Shown one piece after another: positions 15,063 to 22,498 of a stretch of DNA of 64,000 bases. How positions within the stretch are numbered: position 1 is the stretch's first letter; every line of letters starts with the position of its first letter. The stretch is from Paraburkholderia sp. LEh10 (lineage in GTDB: Bacteria; Pseudomonadota; Gammaproteobacteria; Burkholderiales; Burkholderiaceae): NCBI RefSeq assembly GCF_017814945.1, contig NZ_JAGIPX010000035.1, forward strand, positions 20,404 to 84,403, read 5' to 3'. Below the pieces are notes generated by a model, which was not told where the DNA came from, did no database searches, and saw only the letters and a program-made list of their open reading frames with translations. The translations under genes and the position numbers were made by a program.

Positions 15063-16934
15063 ATGGCTTTACTGCAAATCTCTGAACCCGGCATGGCGCC
15101 CGCGCCGCACCAGCGGCGTCTCGCGGTCGGCATCGACCTCGGCACCACCAACTCTCTCGTCGCGGCCGTGCGCAGCGGCGTGCCCGACGTGTTGCCCGAC
15201 GACGAAGGCCACTATCTGCTGCCGTCCGTCGTGCGCTACCTGGAGAAGGGCGGCCGGCGCATCGGGCGCGTCGCGAAAGCGGAAGCCGCGACCGATCCGC
15301 GCAACACGATCGTCTCGGTCAAGCGCTTCATGGGCCGCGGCAAGAGCGAAGTCGAGCATGCGGAGAACGCGCCGTACGATTTCGTCGACGCGCCGGGCAT
15401 GGTGCAGATCCGCACGATCGACGGCGTGAAGAGCCCGGTCGAAGTATCGGCCGAAATTCTCGCGACGCTGCGTCAGCGCGCTGAAGACACGCTCGGCGAC
15501 GATCTCGTCGGCGCCGTCATCACGGTCCCTGCCTATTTCGATGAAGCGCAGCGCCAGGCGACCAAGGATGCCGCGCGTCTCGCGGGCCTCAATGTGCTGC
15601 GTCTGTTGAACGAGCCGACGGCGGCCGCGATCGCGTACGGGCTGGACAACGGCGCCGAAGGTCTTTACGCGGTGTACGACCTCGGCGGCGGCACCTTCGA
15701 TCTGTCGATCCTGAAGCTCACGAAGGGCGTCTTCGAAGTGCTCGCGGCGGGCGGCGATTCGGCGCTGGGCGGCGACGACTTCGATCATGCGCTGTACCGC
15801 TTCGTGCTGGAAAGGGCGAACGTACCGGCTCGGTCGCTGACACCTGAAGACGTGCGCCATCTGCTCGACACGGTGCGCGTCGCGAAGGAAACGCTGTCGT
15901 CCGCGCCGGCCGCGTCCATTCAGGTCACGCTCGCGAATGGCGCGAAGATCGATGTCACCGTCGACGAAACAACCTTCGAAACGATCACGCAGGCGCTCGT
16001 GCAGCGCACGCTCGGGCCGACGAAGAAGGCGCTGCGCGATGCGAAAGTAACGCCCGCCGACATCAAGGGCGTCGTGCTGGTGGGCGGCGCGACGCGCATG
16101 CCCGTCATTCGCCGTGCCGTTGAAAACTACTTCGGCCAGCCGCCCCTGACCAATCTCGATCCCGATCAGGTCGTCGCGCTCGGCGCGGCGATTCAGGCCG
16201 ATCTGCTCGCGGGCAACCGCGGCGCCGACGGCGACGACTGGCTGCTGCTCGACGTGATTCCGCTGTCGCTGGGCGTCGAAACGATGGGCGGTCTCGCCGA
16301 AAAGATCATTCCGCGCAATTCGACGATTCCGATTGCGCGCGCGCAGGAATTCACGACCTTCAAGGACGGCCAGACGGCGATGGCGATCCACGTCGTCCAG
16401 GGCGAGCGCGAACTCGTGTCCGATTGCCGTTCGCTCGCGCGCTTCGAGTTGCGCGGCATTCCACCGATGGCGGCGGGCGCGGCGCGCATCCGCGTCACCT
16501 ACCAGGTCGATGCCGATGGGCTGTTGTCCGTGTTCGCGCGCGAGCAGCATTCGGGCGTGGAGGCGTCCGTGGTCGTGAAGCCGTCGTACGGTCTCGCCGA
16601 TGACGACGTTGCCCGCATGCTCGAAGACAGCTTCAAGACGGCCGAAGTCGATATGCGCGCGCGCGCGTTGCGCGAGGCGCAAGTCGAGGCGCAGCGGATG
16701 ATCGAGGCGACGGAAGCGGCGCTCGCCGCCGACGGCGAATTGCTCGACGCCGGCGAGCACGCGACGCTCGACGGCCTCGTGGCGGCGTTGCGCGCCATCG
16801 CGTCAGGCGACGACGTCGACGCGATCGAAACGGCGACCAAAGCGCTTGCTGAAGGCACAGACGAATTCGCCGCGCGCCGGATGAACAAGAGCATCCGCCG
16901 TGCGCTCGCGGGCCGCAAGCTCGACGAGATCTGA
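15063..16934 (+). CDS. hscA: Hsp70-class chaperone HscA
   Basis: A specialised Hsp70 that releases clusters from IscU by acting on its LPPVK motif. The 623-residue protein has a nucleotide-binding domain (~20-390; GIDLGTTNSLVA, VYDLGGGTFDLSIL, VLVGGATRMP), a substrate-binding beta-domain (~395-510) and a helical lid. It ends in GRKLDEI, unlike the EEVD or EVKD-type tails of other Hsp70s. It lies between hscB and fdx in the standard order. Confidence 0.97.
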   Translation: MALLQISEPGMAPAPHQRRLAVGIDLGTTNSLVAAVRSGVPDVLPDDEGHYLLPSVVRYLEKGGRRIGRVAKAEAATDPRNTIVSVKRFMGRGKSEVEHAENAPYDFVDAPGMVQIRTIDGVKSPVEVSAEILATLRQRAEDTLGDDLVGAVITVPAYFDEAQRQATKDAARLAGLNVLRLLNEPTAAAIAYGLDNGAEGLYAVYDLGGGTFDLSILKLTKGVFEVLAAGGDSALGGDDFDHALYRFVLERANVPARSLTPEDVRHLLDTVRVAKETLSSAPAASIQVTLANGAKIDVTVDETTFETITQALVQRTLGPTKKALRDAKVTPADIKGVVLVGGATRMPVIRRAVENYFGQPPLTNLDPDQVVALGAAIQADLLAGNRGADGDDWLLLDVIPLSLGVETMGGLAEKIIPRNSTIPIARAQEFTTFKDGQTAMAIHVVQGERELVSDCRSLARFELRGIPPMAAGAARIRVTYQVDADGLLSVFAREQHSGVEASVVVKPSYGLADDDVARMLEDSFKTAEVDMRARALREAQVEAQRMIEATEAALAADGELLDAGEHATLDGLVAALRAIASGDDVDAIETATKALAEGTDEFAARRMNKSIRRALAGRKLDEI

Positions 16935-17083
16935 CGCAAGACGCGCGGGGCGCTGAAACGAAATCGCAATGCGCGCCGCGCCGCTGAAGCACGAAGCGCT
17001 GCCAAAATCGGCCGCGCCAACAGTAAAATGGTACGGTGCCTGAAGGGCGGCGTCCGTGCCCCACAGACCAGAACGGAATTTGT

Positions 17084-17425
17084 ATGCCTCAAATCGTTGT
17101 GCTGCCTCATGTCGAACTGTGTCCGGACGGCGCGGTCATCGACGCCGTGCCGGGCAAGAGCATCTGCGACAACCTGCTCGATAACGGCATCGAAATCGAG
17201 CATGCGTGCGAGAAGTCCTGCGCGTGTACGACGTGTCATGTAATCGTGCGCGAGGGCTTCAACGCACTGGAACCGTCGGAAGAGGACGAGGACGATCTGC
17301 TCGACAAGGCATGGGGTCTCGAGCGGGAGTCGCGGCTGTCATGCCAGGCCCTCGTGCCCGAGGGCGACGATCTCGTCGTCGAGATTCCGCGTTATTCGAT
17401 CAACCACGCGAAGGAAAATCACTAA
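17084..17425 (+). CDS. fdx: [2Fe-2S] ferredoxin, ISC type
   Basis: An adrenodoxin-type ferredoxin that supplies electrons for cluster assembly. The 113-residue protein has ligands C42, C48, C51 and C87, matching E. coli Fdx positions. An extra C46 lies in the binding loop (CEKSCACTTC). The start at 17084 yields the conserved MPQIVVLPH N-terminus. Stop to iscX start is 16 bp, so the two are co-translated or tightly coupled. Confidence 0.97.
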   Translation: MPQIVVLPHVELCPDGAVIDAVPGKSICDNLLDNGIEIEHACEKSCACTTCHVIVREGFNALEPSEEDEDDLLDKAWGLERESRLSCQALVPEGDDLVVEIPRYSINHAKENH

Positions 17426-17441
17426 TAAGGAGCATGCAGCC

Positions 17442-17639
17442 ATGAAGTGGACCGACACGCAAGACATCGCGATGGCCTTGACCGACAAGCACCCGGATAT
17501 CGATCCGCAACAGGTGCGGTTCACGGATCTTCACCGCTGGGTGATGGAACTGGATGGTTTCGACGACGATCCGAACCGCTCGAACGAAAAGATCCTCGAA
17601 GCGATCCAGGCGGCGTGGATCGAAGACGCGGACTATTGA
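17442..17639 (+). CDS. iscX: Fe-S assembly protein IscX
   Basis: A 65-residue acidic helical protein that binds IscS and modulates its activity, probably as an iron-dependent regulator. It starts MKWTDTQDIAMALTDKHPDI and ends EDADY, as in the family (DUF528). ATAAGGAGCATGCAGCC gives a clear ribosome-binding site. It is the last gene of the isc operon and is followed by a strong terminator. Confidence 0.96.
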   Translation: MKWTDTQDIAMALTDKHPDIDPQQVRFTDLHRWVMELDGFDDDPNRSNEKILEAIQAAWIEDADY

Positions 17640-17684
17640 GCGCGTCGCGATTGCATCGCTCGCCGTAATGGCATTACGGCACAG

Positions 17685-17717
17685 AAAAGGCGACTCCCGT
17701 GCGGGAGTCGCCTTTTT
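17685..17717 (+). terminator. Terminator of the isc operon (bidirectional)
   Basis: AAAGGCGACTCCCG...CGGGAGTCGCCTTT gives a 13-14 bp stem followed by TTTTT on the plus strand. The A-rich left side allows use by the convergent glycine-zipper gene as well. Confidence 0.9.
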
Positions 17718-17781
17718 CATTTGTGGCGCGAGTTGCCTACGCGCCTGATCGTCTCACGGGTTGTCGTGCTTGCCGGCTTGC

Positions 17782-18540
17782 CTAGCCCGCGACCAGCGCG
17801 CCATTCTGGACCCGCACACGTTGGCCTTGCTGGAACGGCGGCGGCTCGTGGTACGTGAAGTAGCGCGTCTTGCCGTTTTCCATGCGCACGCGCACCGAAT
17901 AGCTGGTGGTGCTGCGCAGATGCTTTTCAACCGAATTGCCGGCGAAGCCGCCGCCGAGCGCGCCGAGCAGCGTCATCGCGGTCCGGCCGTTGCCGCTGCC
18001 GAACTGATTGCCGACAACACCGCCCGCAACCGCGCCGCCGACGGCGCCGAGGCCCGTGCCATGGCCCTCCTGACGGACTGCCGAGATCGCCTCGACGGTG
18101 CCGCACGTCGAACAATAGGCGGGTTTCGCGGGCTGCTCCGGTGCGTATTCCTGCTGCGGTTGTTGAGCGTATTGCGGCTGTTGCGCGTACTGCTGGCCCG
18201 GCGCCGGTGCGCGCGGGGCCTGCTGCGGCTGCTGGGCTTGAGTCTGCAGAGCCTGAGCCTGCTGAGCCTGAGCCTGCTGCGCGGCTTGCTGCTCAGCTTG
18301 CTGTTGAGCCGTCGCCTGCTGCTGCGGGGTCGGATTGGCAGGCTGCGCGGTATCGACGATCGGCTGCTGTTGCGTGACGGCAGCCGCTTGCGTCTGATCG
18401 TTTTGCGCGCCGTTGCTCGACGCCCTCGGGAACAGGCCCGTCACGGCCGCCGTTGCAGCGAGACTGGCGATGATGACAGCGCTTGCCGCCACGGCGATGA
18501 GGGGATGAAGGCGGCGTTGCGAATTGTTCGGATTATCCAT
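17782..18540 (-). CDS. Glycine-zipper (SlyB-like) membrane protein with Gln-rich linker
   Basis: A 252-residue envelope protein. An N-terminal hydrophobic segment (~13-38) follows RRLHP and can serve as anchor or signal. Next is a long low-complexity linker rich in Gln, Ala and Pro (~50-140; AQQQAEQQAAQQAQ, YAQQPQ). A CSTC motif precedes a glycine-zipper 2TM domain (~165-210; GLGAVGGAVAGGVVGNQFG, GALGGGFAGN). It ends in a small beta-rich region with YSVRVRMENGK. Domain order resembles the SlyB/YcfJ group (Rick_17kDa/glycine zipper 2TM). The ribosome-binding site is GGAGG 8 nt upstream. Function is unknown; envelope stress or stability is likely. Confidence 0.82.
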   Translation of the reverse strand: MDNPNNSQRRLHPLIAVAASAVIIASLAATAAVTGLFPRASSNGAQNDQTQAAAVTQQQPIVDTAQPANPTPQQQATAQQQAEQQAAQQAQAQQAQALQTQAQQPQQAPRAPAPGQQYAQQPQYAQQPQQEYAPEQPAKPAYCSTCGTVEAISAVRQEGHGTGLGAVGGAVAGGVVGNQFGSGNGRTAMTLLGALGGGFAGNSVEKHLRSTTSYSVRVRMENGKTRYFTYHEPPPFQQGQRVRVQNGALVAG

Positions 18541-18919
18541 GGTTGTAGGCCTCCGACTGAACAGGAGTTGACCTTTCCGTTGACCGTACTTTTTGAGCCA
18601 TCGAGCGGCCCGCTCCACGAGGGACCGCCCGTATAAGTGTCGGACATGCGACCCGGGGCAGGGTTTCAATTTGTAACCACTGGCGCTCAGCGACGTATGT
18701 GCATATCGCACGCAAGAATTGCACCGGCACGGGAAGTCCGCGCCGACATTGCGTTCCATGGACTCATCGACGGGACACCGGACGCCGGAATTGCGGAGCT
18801 TTTACCGATGGTTACAAAGGGTCGATCTGCGTCGGCAAGAAGGGAAAGAAGGCGGAGGGAAGCCGCGCACGACGCGAACGCCGACGTGCGCGGATAAGGC
18901 AGTCAAGACCTGGCGCGGA
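18541..18919. other. Intergenic region, glycine-zipper gene to lysS
   Basis: This 379-bp stretch lies between two minus-strand genes. It contains the upstream region of the glycine-zipper gene and the trailer of lysS. I see no hairpin with a T-run, no consensus promoter and no frame that looks like a protein. Confidence 0.4.
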
Positions 18920-20461
18920 TCAGTCTTCGCGCCGCAGATGCGGGAACAGAATGACGTCACGGATGCTCGGGCTATCGGTGAGCAGCATCACCAGACGGTC
19001 GATCCCGATCCCGCAGCCGCCTGCGGGCGGCATGCCGTATTCGAGAGCGCGGATATAGTCGGCGTCGTAGTACATCGCTTCCTCGTCACCGGCGTCCTTC
19101 TGATCGACCTGCTTCTTGAAGCGCGCCGCCTGGTCTTCCGGATCATTCAGTTCCGAGAAGCCGTTCGCGATTTCGCGGCCCGTGATGAACAGCTCGAAGC
19201 GCTCGGTGATGCCTTCGACGGTATCCGATGCGCGCGCAAGCGGCGAGACTTCGACGGGGTAGTCGATGATGAACGTCGGCTCCCACAACTGCGACTCGGC
19301 CGTCTCTTCGAAGAGCGCCAGTTGCAGCGCGCCGATGCCGGCATTGAGGAACTGCGGCTGCGTCGTGTCGACGCCGAACTTCTTCAGTTCCGTGCGCAGG
19401 AACGCGCCGTCCGAAAGCTGCGCGTCGGTGTATTGCGGCGCGTACTTCTGGATCGCCTGCGTGATGCTCAGACGATGGAACGGTTTCGACAGATCCAGTT
19501 CGCGGCCCTGATACGTGATGGTCGCGTTGCCGAGCGCATCGACGGCAGCCTGGCGGATCAGCTGCTCGGTGAAGTCCATCAGCCACTTGTAGTCGGTGTA
19601 CGCGGCGTAGAACTCCATCATCGTGAATTCCGGATTGTGACGCGGCGACACGCCCTCGTTACGGAAATTCCGGTTGATCTCGAATACGCGCTCGAAGCCG
19701 CCGACCACCAGCCGCTTCAGATACAGCTCCGGCGCGATCCGCAGGAACATCTGCATGTCGAGCGCGTTGTGGTGCGTGACGAACGGCTTGGCCGCCGCGC
19801 CGCCTGGAATCGGATGCAGCATCGGCGTTTCGACTTCCATGAAGTCCGCATCGGCCATGAACTTGCGGATCGACGACACGGCCTTGGTGCGCGCCACGAA
19901 CGTCTTGCGCGCTTCGTCCGTGACGATCAGATCGACGTAGCGCTGGCGATAGCGCATCTCCTGGTCGGCGAGGCCGTGGAATTTGTCGGGCAGCGGGCGC
20001 AGCGCCTTCGACAGCAGACGCAGTTCCGTGCAGCGCACCGACAGCTCGCCCTTGTTGGTGCGGAACAGCAAGCCCTTGGCCGCGACGATGTCGCCGAGGT
20101 CCCACTTCTTGAAGGCTTCGTACGTCGCTTCGCCGACGTCGGCGGGCGTGACGAAGAACTGGATCTGGCCCGAGCCGTCGCGCACCGTTGCAAAGCTCGC
20201 CTTGCCCATTACGCGCTTGAGCATCATCCGGCCGGCCAACGCGACTTGCAGCGCTTTCGCTTCGAGCGCGTCCTTGTCGGCGTCCGCGTAGTCGGTTTGA
20301 AGGTCGGCGGCGTGGTGGGTCGGGCGGAAGTCGTTCGGAAAGGCGACGCCTTGCTCACGCAGCGCGCGCAGCTTTTCGCGGCGCTCGGCGATGATCTGGT
20401 TGTCGTCCAACTCGGCGACTGCGTTCTGCTGGGCAGCGTTGGGCTGGGTCGGTTCGGTCAT
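18920..20461 (-). CDS. lysS: Lysyl-tRNA synthetase, class II
   Basis: A 513-residue class IIb synthetase that charges tRNA-Lys. The N-terminal OB-fold anticodon-binding domain covers ~70-180 (VALAGRMMLKR; GQIQFFV). The catalytic core begins ~190 with motif 2 FRNEGVSPRHNPEFTMMEFY and motif 3 GCGIGIDRLVMLL near the C-terminus. The start at 20461 (MTEPTQPNAAQQ) is the first that is family-like; the frame extends 17 codons upstream without support. It lies 99 bp downstream of prfB on the same strand, the widely conserved prfB-lysS pair. Confidence 0.98.
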   Translation of the reverse strand: MTEPTQPNAAQQNAVAELDDNQIIAERREKLRALREQGVAFPNDFRPTHHAADLQTDYADADKDALEAKALQVALAGRMMLKRVMGKASFATVRDGSGQIQFFVTPADVGEATYEAFKKWDLGDIVAAKGLLFRTNKGELSVRCTELRLLSKALRPLPDKFHGLADQEMRYRQRYVDLIVTDEARKTFVARTKAVSSIRKFMADADFMEVETPMLHPIPGGAAAKPFVTHHNALDMQMFLRIAPELYLKRLVVGGFERVFEINRNFRNEGVSPRHNPEFTMMEFYAAYTDYKWLMDFTEQLIRQAAVDALGNATITYQGRELDLSKPFHRLSITQAIQKYAPQYTDAQLSDGAFLRTELKKFGVDTTQPQFLNAGIGALQLALFEETAESQLWEPTFIIDYPVEVSPLARASDTVEGITERFELFITGREIANGFSELNDPEDQAARFKKQVDQKDAGDEEAMYYDADYIRALEYGMPPAGGCGIGIDRLVMLLTDSPSIRDVILFPHLRRED

Positions 20462-20560
20462 GGTGATTGTCGGTGTCCGGTGCCTCGCGTGCGCTTGACG
20501 GCGCGGGCGCACAGGCGTTGAAAAAATGCGGCGCGGCAGAACGTGCCGCGCCGGGTGCGC

Positions 20561-21665
20561 TTAGATGCCCTGTTTCAGGCTCGCGCTGATGAACGCGTCG
20601 AGATCGCCGTCGAGCACGCTCTTCGTGTTACTGATTTCGACGTTGGTCCGCAGATCCTTGATGCGGCTGTTGTCGAGCACATACGAGCGGATCTGGTGGC
20701 CCCAGCCCACGTCGGTCTTGCTCGATTCCAGCTTGTCCTGCTCGGCCTGACGCTTGCGCATTTCCGCTTCGTACAGGCGCGATTTCAGCATTGCCATCGC
20801 TTCGGCGCGGTTGCGGTGCTGCGAGCGGTCGTTCTGGCACTGCACGACGATGCCCGACGGCAAGTGCGTGATACGCACGGCGGAGTCGGTCTTGTTGATG
20901 TGCTGACCGCCCGCGCCCGAAGCGCGGTAAGTATCGATGCGCAGATCGGCCGGATTGATGTCGACCTCGATCGAGTCGTCGATTTCCGGGTACACGAACA
21001 CCGACGAGAACGACGTATGACGGCCGCCCGACGAGTCGAACGGCGACTTGCGCACGAGGCGGTGCACGCCCGTTTCGGTGCGCAGGAAGCCGTACGCGTA
21101 TTCGCCTTCGACCTTGACGGTCGCGCTCTTGATGCCCGCGACGTCGCCTTCCGATTCTTCGAGCACTTCCGTCTTGAAGCCTTTGCGTTCGCAGTAGCGC
21201 AGGTACTGGCGCAGCAGCATCGATGCCCAGTCGCACGCTTCCGTGCCGCCGGCGCCCGCCTGAATGTCGATGAACGCGTTGTTCGGGTCGGCCGGGTTCG
21301 AAAACATCCGGCGGAATTCCATGTCTTCGACGCGCGCCGTCAGTTTCGCGACGTCTTCCTCGCACGCGACGAGCGTGTCCTCGTCGTTTTCCTCGCGCGC
21401 CATGTCGAAGAGTTCCTTCGTGTCGCGCAGGTCGTTTTCGAGCGAGCCGAGCACCTCGACGACGCCTTCGAGCAGCTTCTTTTCCTTACCGAGCGCCTGC
21501 GCGTGTTGCGAGTCGTTCCAGACGTTCGGGTCTTCGAGTTCCTTGTTGACTTCGATCAGTCGTACAGACTTGGCATCGTAGTCAAAGATACCCCCGTAGC
21601 TCGCCCGCGCGCGTGCGTAGGTCGGCCAGAGAGGCTTCGATTGAGTTGAGGCGTTCCGCTTCCAT
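20561..21665 (-). CDS. prfB: Peptide chain release factor 2, programmed +1 frameshift
   Basis: RF2 releases peptides at UGA and UAA. It is encoded in two frames: ATG at 21665 starts 27 codons (MEAERLNSIEASLADLRTRA...GYL) that end at UGA (21584-21582). A +1 slip at CUU-U then continues from GAC at 21583 to the stop at 20561, giving 367 residues, close to E. coli (365). The site reads AGGGGGTATCTTTGAC, with its internal Shine-Dalgarno-like AGGGGG and slippery CTT TGA. The RF2 signature motifs are SPF (KSPFDSSGG) for stop recognition and GGQ (SGAGGQHINKTDS) for hydrolysis. Frameshifting gives autoregulation by RF2 level. This is not a pseudogene. Confidence 0.97.
21581..21596 (-). promoter_or_regulatory. 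RF2 programmed frameshift site
   Basis: The minus strand reads AGGGGGTATCTTTGAC: an SD-like AGGGGG, then CTT and in-frame TGA followed by C, a poor termination context. Skipping the T at 21584 joins the two prfB frames. Confidence 0.95.
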
Positions 21666-21730
21666 ATGGTGTTTCGTAGGGTCTTGGGGTTTTTTGCCCT
21701 TGTGCGGGCATTGGCCGTTGTGCGTTCGCG

Positions 21731-21971
21731 GCGCGGGTGTTGCTGTTTGGTTTTTTGCTTTGGTTGGGCATCCGCGAATGCGATTTGCGTTGCCACTATC
21801 GCTGGCATCCGCGATGCGGTTCGTTTTGCCTTTGCGCGGGCATCCGCGATGCGCCTCGCGGCGCAAGCGTTGCCCCTGTGCGGGGCGGCACTTGCTTTCT
21901 TTGCCGCGGCAAAGAAAGTAAGCAAAGAAAGCCGCTCACACCGCCAACCCTTGACCTTTACCCACGGGCTC
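21731..21971 (+). repeat. Left arm of a large inverted-repeat intergenic element
   Basis: Starting near GCGCGGGTGTTGCTGTTTGG, this arm contains three ~36-bp tandem units marked by GCATCCGCGA (21768, 21805, 21840). The hairpin core follows at 21867-21935, then CTCACACCGCC and ACCCACGGGCTC. Every part recurs in reverse order and opposite strand at 22150-22436. The core includes a perfect 24-nt palindrome (21895-21918, CTTTCTTTGCCGCGGCAAAG...). It is non-coding; the frames that cross it give only repeat-derived peptides such as LTFFAAAKKVS. Confidence 0.85.
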
Positions 21972-22149
21972 CCAGCGTCCCCGTACTACTCCTGTCGAGG
22001 CACTGGTTCGCGTCCGTTGCCATCGGCACCAACTTGCGTCCGACCTTGTCCGGCGCCCGCGGCACCGGCCCACGACACCAGACATTTCACCGCCGTCGTT
22101 GGCGTCGGGGCGCATAAGACCGCGGGGCAAGTGCCGGGCTCGGAACGTT

Positions 22150-22436
22150 GAGGGCCCGTGGGTAAAAACAAGTACTGGCGGTGTGAGCCGCTTTCTTTGC
22201 TTACTTTCTTTGCGGCGGCAAAGAAAGTAAGTGCCGCCCCGCACAGGGGCAACGCCCGCGCCGGTAGGCGCATCGCGGATGCCCGCGATAGCGGCAAAGC
22301 AAACCGCTATCGCAGATGCCAGCGCAAAGGCAAAGTAAACCGCATTCGCGGATGCCCGCGAAGGGCAAAACCGAACTACATCGCGGATGCCCAATCCAAA
22401 GCAAAAAACCAAACGGCAACACACGTGCCGCAACAA
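22150..22436 (-). repeat. Right arm of the inverted-repeat intergenic element
   Basis: This is the mirror partner of 21731-21971. On the minus strand it has the TTTGGTTTTTTGCTTTGG segment, four units marked by GCATCCGCGA or GCATCTGCGA (plus-strand positions 22273, 22310, 22346 and 22381; spacing 35-37 bp), the hairpin core (22187-22255) and GGCGGTGTGAG. The arms are similar, not identical, and have different unit numbers (three versus four). About 180 bp of apparently unique sequence separates them. Confidence 0.85.
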
Positions 22437-22498
22437 CACAACACAAACCAAAATTATAACGGATCAACACACAACAAACGCCGCGACGCAAGTCGCCT

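Larger units (their letters stand above)
21666..22498. other. Gene-free region between prfB and recJ
   Basis: This 833-bp interval is occupied almost wholly by the inverted-repeat element. The first ~65 bp form the prfB upstream region. The last ~60 bp (22437-22498) are AT-rich and adjoin the recJ stop. The ~180 bp between the arms has no recognisable gene. Confidence 0.6.

Noticed and set aside
18719..20521. Long plus-strand open frame opposite lysS
   Set aside because: Shadow frame; the minus strand encodes an unmistakable lysyl-tRNA synthetase.
20561..21665. prfB as a frameshifted pseudogene
   Set aside because: The break falls exactly at the canonical RF2 programmed frameshift sequence and all functional motifs are intact.
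21760..22390. CRISPR array in the prfB-recJ gap
   Set aside because: The ~36-bp periodicity superficially fits, but the whole period repeats, there are no constant-length unique spacers, the two sets are inverted relative to each other, and no cas genes are near.
21936..22498. Protein-coding genes in the repeat element (LTFFAAAKKVS peptides)
   Set aside because: These frames are created by the repeat itself, appear in both orientations, and lack ribosome-binding sites and codon bias.
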